Assembly (NCBI GenBank): GCA_024697845.1
Contig: JAILRZ010000050.1
Coordinates: 1 to 51,869 of the forward strand
Direction: 5' to 3'
DNA: 51,869 nucleotides
Source: Eubacterium sp.
Lineage (GTDB): Bacteria > Bacillota > Clostridia > Lachnospirales > Lachnospiraceae
Program-made: the position numbers and the translations under genes
Notes under the pieces: generated by a model
Told to the model about the DNA's origin: nothing
Seen by the model: the letters and a program-made list of their open reading frames with translations, nothing else
The model's database searches: none
In this document: positions 8,432 through 16,786 of the stretch, piece after piece
Position numbering within the stretch: position 1 is the first letter of the stretch
How the letters are laid out: every line of letters starts with the position of its first letter

Positions 8432-10318
8432 ATGGAAGAAAAGAAAAGTGAAGAAATCTTAGAAAATGGGAATACAGAAGATCATTCTGTTGAACAGCAG
8501 ACAAAAGAAGAAACGCTGGAAAATTCTGAAGTAGAGCAAAAAGATACAGGCCGTTATGAAACATTGCTGGAGTTGCCACCAAACCTTTGGACTTACGGAA
8601 GTCCTGTATTGTTTACGAGTGGAGTATTGGAAAAAGATACAATCAGTAAGAAAAATCGTTTGACATTAGGCTTTGTAAATATTTATGAAACGGATATCAG
8701 AGATTTATATATTTCGATTATTCTTGGTGAGGATGAAGAAGCAGAAGTTGTAGAGCATCGTTATCTTGCCTTGGGACAAAAATACTTGGCAGAAAAAGGA
8801 AAAACCGCAAAGATTCCAATTCCGGATGAAGAGGAAAGAATCTTTAAAATTCGAATTGACAGAGTCTTATTTGAAGATGGAAGCATCTGGAATAAAGAGG
8901 ATGCCGTTCTGGAAAGTGCCGGTGTAATGGACGATGTGGAAATCTTTGCCGAAGCGAAACTGAAAGATTACGAAGATAATTATCTGACCGCAGTGGAAAA
9001 TATTGAAAAGGATGAATCCGAAAGCATTGGAAACGGAATGGAGATTTTGAAAAGAATTCCGTGGTATAAAGACAGCGCAGAATTATATCAGGATGCAAAA
9101 AGAAAGTATGGAATTTTAAAGCAGACGGAAGAACGAAGAAAAGCAACAGAAGATAAAAAAGCAAAGCGAAAGAAGGCGATGCGAATACAATATCTGAAAA
9201 TTGCACTTCTAATTGCGTGTTGTATTGTAATTGCAATTACCGTGTATATCGCTTATATTGTTCCAAACAGATACTATTCAAACGCAAAAAAGCAGTTGGA
9301 AAAAGAGAATTACAGCAATGCTGTAAAAGATTTTGAAAAGATGCATGGATTTAAGGACAGCGAAAAATATTTGGCTGTTTCCTACTACAGTCTTGCAAAA
9401 GAAGCTTATGCAAAAGATGATAAGGATACTGCAAAGGACTATTTTGAAAAGAGTTATGAAGCAGATCCGGAATCAGATGAGGGACAATGGTCCAAAGCAT
9501 TTTTGGATTACTACGATGGTGTAGAAGCCATGGATAAAAAAGACTATGCAAATGCTCAGAAACTTTTGCAGGGCAGCAAGGACAGCATTGGAGACTATAA
9601 TCTTGTGAATGATATTGATGTGCGTTTGGCTGAATTATATTATCTTCAGAAGGATTATGAATCAGCATGGAACAGTATCACAAATCTTTATGCGAAAAAT
9701 ACCAATAATGAAGAAATTGCAAAAATGTACTGCACTTATGGTGAAACCTACGCCAAGGCTTTGTTAGCTCAGAAAAAGCGTGCGGAAGGAATGGAGGTTT
9801 ACGGAAAGGTTAAGTCCGATAAACATTATTCCGGTGCGAAACTGACAACAGATTTCTATAAAGAAGCAGTTTCTTTGGCTGAAAAAGGAAAAGTAGATGA
9901 TGCCCTGAAGATATTAAAGGATATTAAGGAACAGTCTCCGGAAGCTAAGAAACTGTATAATGATATTACTGCATTTCAGGAAAAAACACAGTATTGGGTT
10001 GGCGGTTGGAAACACCGCGTAAAAGGTAGTGATAAGAAGAAATACTATACAATAGATATTTCCATTGTTCTTTATAAAGGTGAGATGTGCCTGAAAATTA
10101 AGGATAAGAATAATGCGAAGTTAAGTTTTGATACTGTAATCAGCTCTAAAAACCGTGTGACGCAGATTAGTGTTGGTCAGTATATGCTTAAGTTTAAGTT
10201 AAAGAAGTTCTATGATCAGAAGTTTACATATACCTTAATGGAAGGTGGAAAGATGGAACGAAAACTGCGATACGCAGGGGAAACGTTTAAGACCAAATAT
10301 AAGAGAAAAAAGAAGTAA
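8432..10318 (+). CDS. TPR-containing single-pass membrane protein, function unknown
   Basis: 628 residues. An acidic, low-complexity N-terminus (1-45) leads into a folded cytoplasmic part (about 45-190). A charged stretch near 225-250 (EERRKATEDKKAKRKKAMR) stops before one transmembrane helix at about 253-277. The outer part (280-520) consists of helical TPR-like hairpins such as YYSLAKEAYAKDDKDTAKDYFEKSYEADP. A final beta-rich region lies near 525-628 (YYTIDISIVLYKGEMCLKIK). The positive-inside rule puts the N-terminus in the cytoplasm. It is monocistronic with its own promoter and terminator. I recognise no enzyme; a scaffold or envelope-stress role is possible but is only inference. Confidence 0.7.
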   Translation: MEEKKSEEILENGNTEDHSVEQQTKEETLENSEVEQKDTGRYETLLELPPNLWTYGSPVLFTSGVLEKDTISKKNRLTLGFVNIYETDIRDLYISIILGEDEEAEVVEHRYLALGQKYLAEKGKTAKIPIPDEEERIFKIRIDRVLFEDGSIWNKEDAVLESAGVMDDVEIFAEAKLKDYEDNYLTAVENIEKDESESIGNGMEILKRIPWYKDSAELYQDAKRKYGILKQTEERRKATEDKKAKRKKAMRIQYLKIALLIACCIVIAITVYIAYIVPNRYYSNAKKQLEKENYSNAVKDFEKMHGFKDSEKYLAVSYYSLAKEAYAKDDKDTAKDYFEKSYEADPESDEGQWSKAFLDYYDGVEAMDKKDYANAQKLLQGSKDSIGDYNLVNDIDVRLAELYYLQKDYESAWNSITNLYAKNTNNEEIAKMYCTYGETYAKALLAQKKRAEGMEVYGKVKSDKHYSGAKLTTDFYKEAVSLAEKGKVDDALKILKDIKEQSPEAKKLYNDITAFQEKTQYWVGGWKHRVKGSDKKKYYTIDISIVLYKGEMCLKIKDKNNAKLSFDTVISSKNRVTQISVGQYMLKFKLKKFYDQKFTYTLMEGGKMERKLRYAGETFKTKYKRKKK

Positions 10319-10339
10319 TAAGATAAGAGATAATAATTG

Positions 10340-10388
10340 AAACAGGTTTTTATAGGTAAAAAAAATGCTTATAAGAGCCTGTTTTTTT
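10340..10388 (+). terminator. Intrinsic terminator after the TPR gene
   Basis: AAACAGGTTTTTATAGG pairs (several G-T pairs) with CTTATAAGAGCCTGTTT around an A-rich loop, then a run of T. Confidence 0.75.
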
Positions 10389-10662
10389 AGTGGAAACTGA
10401 CGATATTCACTAAAATAAAAAAACGTTTTTCTTTGTAAATAAAGGGAAAAACATAAAAACAGGTGAAAAAACAAATAAAAATAAAAATACTTTTATAAAA
10501 AAATGCACCAGATATAAAAAAATGATACTGTAACGAAAAAACTCTATAGAGTAAAATAGTTCTTAGATTATGGGTATGTGACCGAAAAAAGTGAGCGGGG
10601 AAGGATGAATTACTCATAAAATCTAATACACTTTTATTAAACATAAGAAAGGAGATTTTGAA
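10389..10662 (+). other. AT-rich upstream region of the first cassette gene
   Basis: About 270 very AT-rich bases without a gene. I see a perfect 10-bp palindrome CTCTATAGAG at 10542-10551 directly abutting a -10-like TAAAAT (10552-10557). The -35 position (TGTAAC) is poor, so this promoter is uncertain and may need an activator or another sigma factor. The ribosome site AGAAAGGAGATTTTGAA closes the region. Confidence 0.35.
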
Positions 10663-13107
10663 ATGAGAAAGAGTTTCAAAAAAGCAGTTGCAGTTGTGAG
10701 TGCGATTGCAATGGTAGTAGCCGGAATCTCGTACAAACCAGCAACAGCGAGTGCGGAAGCATTGGGAAAATGGTCAAATATTTACACAATGAATGAATGC
10801 ACGGTAGCAGACACATCAACAGATGACACATATGGTGTTTCATTTGAAGGATACTCAACAGATACAACTTGGGGCGGAGATTCAAAGTGGCAGGGTCAGG
10901 CACAGATAGCAGGATATCCCGTTACTAATGGAGGAAATTATAAAATTTCTTTTGATGTAACTGCTTCTGCTGAAAAGCAGTTTATTGTCCAGACTTTAAC
11001 TGGTGGTGTTTACACAGAAAATACTTATAGTTCCGCAGATGGTCATGTTGATATGCTGTTTACTGCTAAGGGTGCGGATGTTCAGGTCACAGTCGCTTTT
11101 GGTGCACTTTCAGCAACTGACGCAGGTACATTTGACATTGCGTTCTCAAACTTAACAATTACCGAAACACAGGAAGAAATCACAACAGAAGAAGTGACTA
11201 CAGCTACTGCTGATGATGATGGATTTACATCTGTAACGGCAGAACAAAAGATTAATGATTGGACACTTTTCGCTGGTGCTAATGTTAATTGGGGTGGCGG
11301 AAAGATTTCTGAAAAAGGAACAAGAGTAGGCATGGATTTGGCTGTCAGAGTCGATAATGCTACAACAGAATGGTGGGGCATTCAGGCTAAGTATCATGGT
11401 TTAGAAGGTTCGTTAGACGCATCCAAGACATATGATGTAACACTCAAGTTCGATGCTTCTAAAGCAGGAAAACTTGCAGTTAAATTAGACGGATATGATA
11501 ATAATGATGGAACACAGTATGATATTGTTTCTGGAACAAACACAATTACAAGAAATGATATTACTGGTGTAACAACAATTACTCCTGTATTTGCATTAAT
11601 TGGAACAGAAGCAGGAACAATTATTGATTTTACAGAAATTTCTATTGCTGAAAAGTCAGAAGAAACAACAGTAGAAGAGACAACAGTAGAAGAAACAACA
11701 GTAGAAGAGACAACAGTAGAAGAGACAACAGTAGAAGAAACAACAGAAGCTCCTACAGAAGTAGCAGGTTATGATTGGGTTAAGTTAGGAAATGGCTCCG
11801 GAGAAGCAGCTGGTGATGCAGTATATTATGATGACAATTCTGATGTAAATGTATCATTTGTAAATATTCAGAAGAGTTTCGGAACAGAAGCTGGTATTTA
11901 TACAACATATGCAGCTGGAATTTCCAGTGTAGTTGTTAATGGAGTTCAGCAGCCTTCAAGTTGTATCCAGGGTGCTGGAGCATTAATTTACCTTTCAAGC
12001 CTTACACAGGAAATTAATGAAGTAACAGTTGATTATGCTGGAGAAACAGCTTCATTCTTAATCAAGACTGAAAATCCGGCTACTCCATCTGATGAAACAA
12101 CAGAAGCACCAACAGAAGAACCAACAGAAGCGTCAACAGAAGCGCCAACAGAAGAACCTACAGAAAAGCAGCCTGGTGAGTTCGTTGTAATCCAAGACGA
12201 TGGAGGACAGGATACAGAATACTCTTATGATAATTCAACAGGTGCTACAATTGTAAATATTCAGTCACCAGGATTTACAACTGAAAGAGGTATTTACACA
12301 AATGTACCATCAGGAATTAGCAGTGTTACTGTTAACGGAACTGCAGTTGATGCACAGAACATCCAGGGTGCTGGTGCAATCATTCCATTAGCTTCATTAG
12401 TTGAAGGAGAAAATACAGTTGTAATTGTCCATGCACTTGGAACAGAAACAGTTATCGTTAAGTATGAACCTGCAGCAACAACAACATACGCTGTATCAGT
12501 AGATGGAACAAAAGTTGCTGATGTTGAAGCAGGAGATACATATACACTTCCTACAACTGCTCAGTATGGTTACTTTGCAGGAGATGATCTTTACAAAGCC
12601 GGCGCACAGGTTGTTGTAAACGGTGATATTGATTTTACATCATTAAATAGTGTTGCAGTAGAAATGGCAAACGGTGCTGTAGTTAAGAATGCAGCTCCAA
12701 CTGGTATTGCTTTCCAGGCAACAGTTACTGTAAACGAAAATGAAGAAGCAGTTGATGCAGCATTCCTTTCAACAGGTATGTTAATTACAGCAAATGACTT
12801 ATTCGTTGAAAAAGGTGGAAGTGAACTTACATTAGATAGTGATTACACATTTAAGGATGTTGCAAACACAGGTTGGTTTGCTGGAAATACCGGAACATAC
12901 CGTGCAGGTATCACAGGTGTTACATCAGAAAACTATATCAGAAAATTCATTGCAAGAGGATATGCTAAGTTAACATATACTGATGGAACAGATACAGTAG
13001 TTTATTCAGGAATGTCACCAGTAAGAAGCATTCAGCAGGTTGCTCAGGCAGCAATTAATGCAGGTTACGGAAATGACTTCCTTGCAGAGTGTGCAGCAGC
13101 GAAATAA
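10663..13107 (+). CDS. Large secreted multidomain protein, cassette copy 1
   Basis: 814 residues. A signal peptide (cut near 30 at ATASAEA) is followed by two beta-sandwich regions that look like carbohydrate-binding modules (about 34-168 and 185-325; NGGNYKISFDVTA is typical). A Glu/Thr linker of five VEETT units follows, then two related Ig-like repeats (about 368-468 and 507-605, each with GIYT and IQGAGA), separated by a TEAPTEEP linker. The C-terminal domain (about 609-814) is shared almost unchanged with the protein at 13562. No anchor motif and no catalytic residues are evident. Substrate binding or surface display is inferred. The stop codon is fused to the ribosome site of the 45-residue peptide (TAAGGAGGAG). 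Confidence 0.8.
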   Translation: MRKSFKKAVAVVSAIAMVVAGISYKPATASAEALGKWSNIYTMNECTVADTSTDDTYGVSFEGYSTDTTWGGDSKWQGQAQIAGYPVTNGGNYKISFDVTASAEKQFIVQTLTGGVYTENTYSSADGHVDMLFTAKGADVQVTVAFGALSATDAGTFDIAFSNLTITETQEEITTEEVTTATADDDGFTSVTAEQKINDWTLFAGANVNWGGGKISEKGTRVGMDLAVRVDNATTEWWGIQAKYHGLEGSLDASKTYDVTLKFDASKAGKLAVKLDGYDNNDGTQYDIVSGTNTITRNDITGVTTITPVFALIGTEAGTIIDFTEISIAEKSEETTVEETTVEETTVEETTVEETTVEETTEAPTEVAGYDWVKLGNGSGEAAGDAVYYDDNSDVNVSFVNIQKSFGTEAGIYTTYAAGISSVVVNGVQQPSSCIQGAGALIYLSSLTQEINEVTVDYAGETASFLIKTENPATPSDETTEAPTEEPTEASTEAPTEEPTEKQPGEFVVIQDDGGQDTEYSYDNSTGATIVNIQSPGFTTERGIYTNVPSGISSVTVNGTAVDAQNIQGAGAIIPLASLVEGENTVVIVHALGTETVIVKYEPAATTTYAVSVDGTKVADVEAGDTYTLPTTAQYGYFAGDDLYKAGAQVVVNGDIDFTSLNSVAVEMANGAVVKNAAPTGIAFQATVTVNENEEAVDAAFLSTGMLITANDLFVEKGGSELTLDSDYTFKDVANTGWFAGNTGTYRAGITGVTSENYIRKFIARGYAKLTYTDGTDTVVYSGMSPVRSIQQVAQAAINAGYGNDFLAECAAAK
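11671..11745 (+). repeat. 15-bp minisatellite coding for VEETT linker
   Basis: Five head-to-tail 15-bp units, GTAGAAGARACAACA (R = A or G), encode VEETT five times. A degenerate sixth unit precedes the run. The period keeps the frame, so copy number can change linker length without breaking the protein. Confidence 0.9.
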
Positions 13108-13121
13108 GGAGGAGTGAAAGA

Positions 13122-13259
13122 ATGAAAGAATTATACACAAGCCCAAAGGCGGAAGTAGTAGAATTTGATGCTAAAGATGTCATTACAACAAGCGGTATTC
13201 TTGACAACTTCAATGGAGTTACTGCAAATGAAGAAGCTGGTTGGACAGGTCTTTACTAA
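13122..13259 (+). CDS. 45-residue DVITTSG-type peptide, copy 1
   Basis: Encodes a 45-residue acidic peptide beginning MKELYTSPKAEVVEFDAKD, followed by VITTSGILDNF and ending GWTGLY. It has no Cys, no signal peptide and no double-Gly leader site. The AAGGAGGAG site overlaps the upstream stop, so its translation is probably coupled to the large secreted protein. The protein is identical to the copy at 15604, while the DNA differs at three third-codon positions, all silent, which shows that it is translated and under selection. I recall similar small proteins with a Y-x-x-P...DVITTS pattern in Clostridia; none has a function known to me. Confidence 0.85.
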   Translation: MKELYTSPKAEVVEFDAKDVITTSGILDNFNGVTANEEAGWTGLY

Positions 13260-13282
13260 AAAATAAACTAAAAGTATATTGG

Positions 13283-13313
13283 CTCCCGAGCGGAAACGCT
13301 CGGGAGTTTTTTT
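13283..13313 (+). terminator. GAAA-loop terminator, cassette copy 1
   Basis: CTCCCGAGCG and CGCTCGGGAG form a perfect 10-bp stem closed by a GAAA tetraloop, followed by seven T. It ends cassette copy 1. Confidence 0.95.
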
Positions 13314-13500
13314 GTTTAAGTGAAGGACAAAAGAGTTGACATAAATCAATTTCAAAATGAGATTTTAAGGTGAATAAAAAAGGTTTTATAACTTAAAAGT
13401 TAGAAAATGAGTAGCATTTGTCGGGGGTTAGGCAAAAAATAAACGAATAATTATGCAAAAAATAGATAAAAAATAAAAATCTTTTTGAGTTTCGTAACTG

Positions 13501-13529
13501 TTGAAAAAGGAAAAAAGCTTTGTTATAGT
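13501..13529 (+). promoter_or_regulatory. Sigma-A promoter of the second cassette gene
   Basis: TTGAAA (13501-13506) and TATAGT (13524-13529) are 17 bases apart, about 33 bases before the ATG. The preceding 190 bases after the copy 1 terminator are AT-rich, with no gene and no strong repeats. Confidence 0.7.
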
Positions 13530-13561
13530 TGTAGTATGAAAAATATAAGGAGGATTTTGCA

Positions 13562-15589
13562 ATGACAAAAGCAATGAAAAAAGTCCTTTCTGTTGTTCTT
13601 AGTATTGCTATGATTGCTACTTCGATCACAGTATATAACACAACAGTTAAGGCAGCGGAAACTTTTGGAAATGTTGAAGGTGTTGCTGAAACTGATGGAA
13701 CAATCACAGTAAACATCGGATCAAAGCCAGATGGTTGGACAATGATTGAAGCGTATATTCTTGAAGGTGCGCAAGATGCAAATGCAACAGTAACAGACAA
13801 TGATGCGGCAGTTAATGGTGACGCAAATTGGAACTGGAACGTAGCCGGACGTGTTTACGGCGGTGTAAATGGAAATCAGGCTGATAAGATTGCTAAAAAT
13901 GCAGCAGGAACAGCACTTAAAGGAAATACTCTTTACACTGTTATTTTAATTGCATACACAGGTGAAAATCTTGGTGATTCCACAACTGAAATTGACAGAG
14001 TAGCAGTTCAGGTTACAACAGCTGAAAAAGAAGAAATTGTTGAAGTTGAAGATGCAAAAGAGACAGTTAATCAGGCTGTTCAGACTGTGCCTGCAGATGA
14101 TTCTGCAGATTGGGTTAGAATCAACGGAACATCAACTGATGGATCCATTGGTTGGGTATACCCAAATGTTAATGGAAATGCTGGATTATGGGGATTCTAT
14201 GATACAGCTAGCCAGGGAGCAAACTGGAATGGTGTTGGAAATACAGTAATTTACAACAAACCTGTATTTGCATTTGTTAAACAGCATGGAGATTCAGTAA
14301 CAATTGGTGAAAACAATGGAACTGCTACAAAGTACACAAACCCTAAGAATGTGGCAAATCAGTTAGTATGGGTTGGTGGTGGAGACTGTGTATATATTAA
14401 TCAGAGTCTTTTAACAGCACCAGCAGGACAGACAAAGATTTATTCTGTAACTTTAGGAACAGGTGATTCTTTCTTGATTAAAATTCAGGGACCAACTGAT
14501 CCAGAAGAAGAAACAGCACCAGATCAGACTTTGACAGGTTTTGATTGGGTACAGTTCCCAGGTGGAATTGGAGAAGCAAATTCAATCTATGATCAGGATG
14601 GAAATGATGTGTTTATTTCTAATAATGCTGTAGATGGAGATAATGCTTTCTTCAAAAAAACAGATATTTATGGTTTATACACAGATGCAACAAACGTACC
14701 ATATATTCCTGGTACGAACACAGTAACAGGAGCAACACTTTCATTTGCTACTACAAGAACAGAAAATATTGGTGCTATGCAGAGTGTTTGGGTAGATGGA
14801 ACAAGATATGCAAACAAGAGTGCTGATGTATTTATGGATGGTGACCAGATTCACATTTCACAGAATTTGATTGCTCTTCCAGCTAATCAGGATGAAAAAG
14901 TATTCTACATCACAATTCGTGGTACTGTAGATGATACATTTGCAATTAAGGTTGCAAAGAGAGCTACACATACCGTTTCAATTGATGGAACAGTTGTTGA
15001 TACTGTGACAGAAGGAGATACATACACACTTCCTACAACTGCTCAGTATGGTTATTTTGTAGGAGATGATCTTTACAAAGCCGGAGCACAGGTTGTAGTA
15101 AATGATGATATTGAATTTACATCATTGACAAGTGTTTCTGTAACAATGGCAGAAGGTGCTGTAGTTAAAAATGCAGCTCCAGCTGGTATTGCTTTCCAGG
15201 CAACAGTTACTGTAAACGAAAATGAAGAAGCAGTTGATGCAGCATTCCTTTCAACAGGTATGTTAATTACAGCAAATGACTTATTTGTTGAAAAAGGTGG
15301 AAGCGAACTTGCATTAGATAGTGACTATACATTTAAAAATGTTGAAAACACAGGATGGTTTGCTGGAAATACCGGAACATACCGTGCAGGTATCTCAGGT
15401 GTTACATCAGAAAACTATATCAGAAAATTCATCGCAAGAGGATATGCTAAGTTAACATATACTGATGGAACAGATACAGTAGTTTATTCAGGAATGTCAC
15501 CAGTAAGAAGCATTCAGCAGGTTGCTCAGGCAGCAATTAATGCAGGTTACGGAAATGACTTCCTTGAAGAGAGTGCAGGAGCGAAATAA
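13562..15589 (+). CDS. Large secreted multidomain protein, cassette copy 2
   Basis: 675 residues. A signal peptide (cut near 32 after TTVKAA) is followed by an FnIII/Ig-like domain (about 35-160) and then two related beta domains (about 180-320 and 330-465, each with DWV and a late QSLLTAP or QNLIALP segment). The C-terminal domain (about 469-675) is nearly identical to that of the 814-residue protein, including GYAKLTYTDGTDTVVYSG. The N-terminal two thirds are unrelated or very diverged between the paralogues. It has no anchor motif and no evident catalytic site. It is followed by the same 45-residue peptide with the same overlapping TAAGGAGGAG. The role is probably surface or extracellular binding, which is inference. 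Confidence 0.8.
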   Translation: MTKAMKKVLSVVLSIAMIATSITVYNTTVKAAETFGNVEGVAETDGTITVNIGSKPDGWTMIEAYILEGAQDANATVTDNDAAVNGDANWNWNVAGRVYGGVNGNQADKIAKNAAGTALKGNTLYTVILIAYTGENLGDSTTEIDRVAVQVTTAEKEEIVEVEDAKETVNQAVQTVPADDSADWVRINGTSTDGSIGWVYPNVNGNAGLWGFYDTASQGANWNGVGNTVIYNKPVFAFVKQHGDSVTIGENNGTATKYTNPKNVANQLVWVGGGDCVYINQSLLTAPAGQTKIYSVTLGTGDSFLIKIQGPTDPEEETAPDQTLTGFDWVQFPGGIGEANSIYDQDGNDVFISNNAVDGDNAFFKKTDIYGLYTDATNVPYIPGTNTVTGATLSFATTRTENIGAMQSVWVDGTRYANKSADVFMDGDQIHISQNLIALPANQDEKVFYITIRGTVDDTFAIKVAKRATHTVSIDGTVVDTVTEGDTYTLPTTAQYGYFVGDDLYKAGAQVVVNDDIEFTSLTSVSVTMAEGAVVKNAAPAGIAFQATVTVNENEEAVDAAFLSTGMLITANDLFVEKGGSELALDSDYTFKNVENTGWFAGNTGTYRAGISGVTSENYIRKFIARGYAKLTYTDGTDTVVYSGMSPVRSIQQVAQAAINAGYGNDFLEESAGAK

Positions 15590-15603
15590 GGAGGAGTGAA
15601 AGA

Positions 15604-15741
15604 ATGAAAGAATTATACACAAGCCCAAAGGCAGAAGTAGTAGAATTTGATGCTAAAGATGTTATTACAACAAGTGGTATTCTTGACAACTTCAATGGAG
15701 TTACTGCAAATGAAGAAGCTGGTTGGACAGGTCTTTACTAA
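15604..15741 (+). CDS. 45-residue DVITTSG-type peptide, copy 2
   Basis: Encodes exactly the same 45 residues as the copy at 13122, from the same ribosome site and spacing. The three DNA differences (gcg/gca in Ala, gtc/gtt in Val, agc/agt in Ser) are silent. Its place as second gene of the cassette is the same, and a GAAA-loop terminator follows. No maturation enzyme lies nearby that would mark it as a modified-peptide precursor. It could equally be a small chaperone, an antitoxin-like partner, a signal or a translated leader; the sequence does not decide. Confidence 0.85.
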   Translation: MKELYTSPKAEVVEFDAKDVITTSGILDNFNGVTANEEAGWTGLY

Positions 15742-15761
15742 AAAATAAATTAAACATTTTC

Positions 15762-15794
15762 AACTCCCGAGTGGAAACACTCGGGAGTTTTTTT
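15762..15794 (+). terminator. GAAA-loop terminator, cassette copy 2
   Basis: AACTCCCGAGTG pairs with CACTCGGGAGTT around GAAA, then a T-run. Compared with copy 1 the stem has a C-G to T-A exchange on both arms, a compensated change. Confidence 0.95.
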
Positions 15795-15818
15795 CTTCTA
15801 TCTGTGCATACTAAAAGT

Positions 15819-16691
15819 ATGAATAAAAGTGAATGGGTAAAAAAATATAGTACGATTACCGTTGCGGCAGTGGTTTATTCGCTTGGAATTAGTTTTTTCT
15901 TGAATCCGAATCAGTTGGCACCGGGTGGTGTGTCCGGTTTGTCAATGATTATAAAAGCGATTGTTCCAATGGACATATCTTTGGGAACTTGGATTTTATT
16001 ACTGAACATTCCGATATTGATTTTAGGGGGGAGTGTGTTTGGATTTCGATTTCTGCTTTCCACATTATATGCTCTGATCTTGTCCTCTTTTTTGATAGAT
16101 TTTTTTCCGAAATTGATGAATGCTTCAAAAATCTCTGAGGATTTGATGCTGAATGCAGTTATTGGAGGTGCTATGATGGGTGGAGCAATGGGAATAATGT
16201 TTCGAATGGAGGCAACAACAGGTGGTTCTGATGTGTTGGTGAAAGTAATCAGACAATATAAACCGGAAATAAAATCAGGACAGATTTTTCTTGTGATTGA
16301 TGGAATGGTGCTGACATTGTCTGGAATTGTATTCAAAAAAATAGAAATCACACTTTTTTCCGGTGTGGCAATTTATATTTCATCTGTATTGCTTAATAAA
16401 ACATTATACGGTTCGGATGAGTCGGTTGCTTTTTTTATTGTGAGTCAGAAGGCTGGAAAAATTTTACAAGAACTGGTTGAGAAAGAAAATGTTGGAGCGA
16501 CGGTTATAGAAGCAAAAGGGGCATATTGGGGAAAAAAGACGGAAATGATATTGTGCGTGGTGAGAAAAACGCATTTTGCAAAAGTGAAACAGATGATGAA
16601 GAAGTTAGACCCGAAAGCTTTTGTGATTGTAACAAAAGCAGAGCAGGTATTTGGGGAGGGCTTTCTAGACCCTTTAAAACCCGAAAAATAA
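15819..16691 (+). CDS. YitT family membrane protein (DUF161/DUF2179)
   Basis: 290 residues from the ATG at 15819. Five to six transmembrane helices occupy about 8-190, with the family motifs GISFFLNPNQLAPGGVSGLSMI and MEATTGGSDVLV. A soluble C-terminal DUF2179 domain (about 210-285) has YGSDESVAFFIVSQK and ends in TKAEQVFGEGF. The family is widespread in Firmicutes and its transport role is unproven. A longer frame to 15723 would run backward through the terminator and the peptide gene, so it is rejected. No clear ribosome site precedes this ATG (CATACTAAAAGT), and the gene starts only 25 bases after the cassette terminator. Confidence 0.88.
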   Translation: MNKSEWVKKYSTITVAAVVYSLGISFFLNPNQLAPGGVSGLSMIIKAIVPMDISLGTWILLLNIPILILGGSVFGFRFLLSTLYALILSSFLIDFFPKLMNASKISEDLMLNAVIGGAMMGGAMGIMFRMEATTGGSDVLVKVIRQYKPEIKSGQIFLVIDGMVLTLSGIVFKKIEITLFSGVAIYISSVLLNKTLYGSDESVAFFIVSQKAGKILQELVEKENVGATVIEAKGAYWGKKTEMILCVVRKTHFAKVKQMMKKLDPKAFVIVTKAEQVFGEGFLDPLKPEK

Positions 16692-16723
16692 AGGGGAAAA
16701 TGGAAAGAAATAGGGTGGTTTTA

Positions 16724-16752
16724 TTGAAAAAAAAGCAATTTTGCATTATGAT
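16724..16752 (+). promoter_or_regulatory. Sigma-A promoter of proB
   Basis: TTGAAA (16724-16729) and TATGAT (16747-16752) are 17 bases apart, 34 bases before the ATG. Confidence 0.6.
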
Positions 16753-16786
16753 ATAAAGAACGACAGATGAAAAAGAGGAATCAAAA

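Noticed and set aside
13122-13259. Bacteriocin or lanthipeptide precursor
   Set aside because: It has no Cys, no double-Gly leader site, and no modification, transport or immunity gene adjacent.
15723-15818. Upstream extension of the YitT gene
   Set aside because: It would start inside the 45-residue peptide gene and cross a strong terminator; the family begins near the ATG at 15819.
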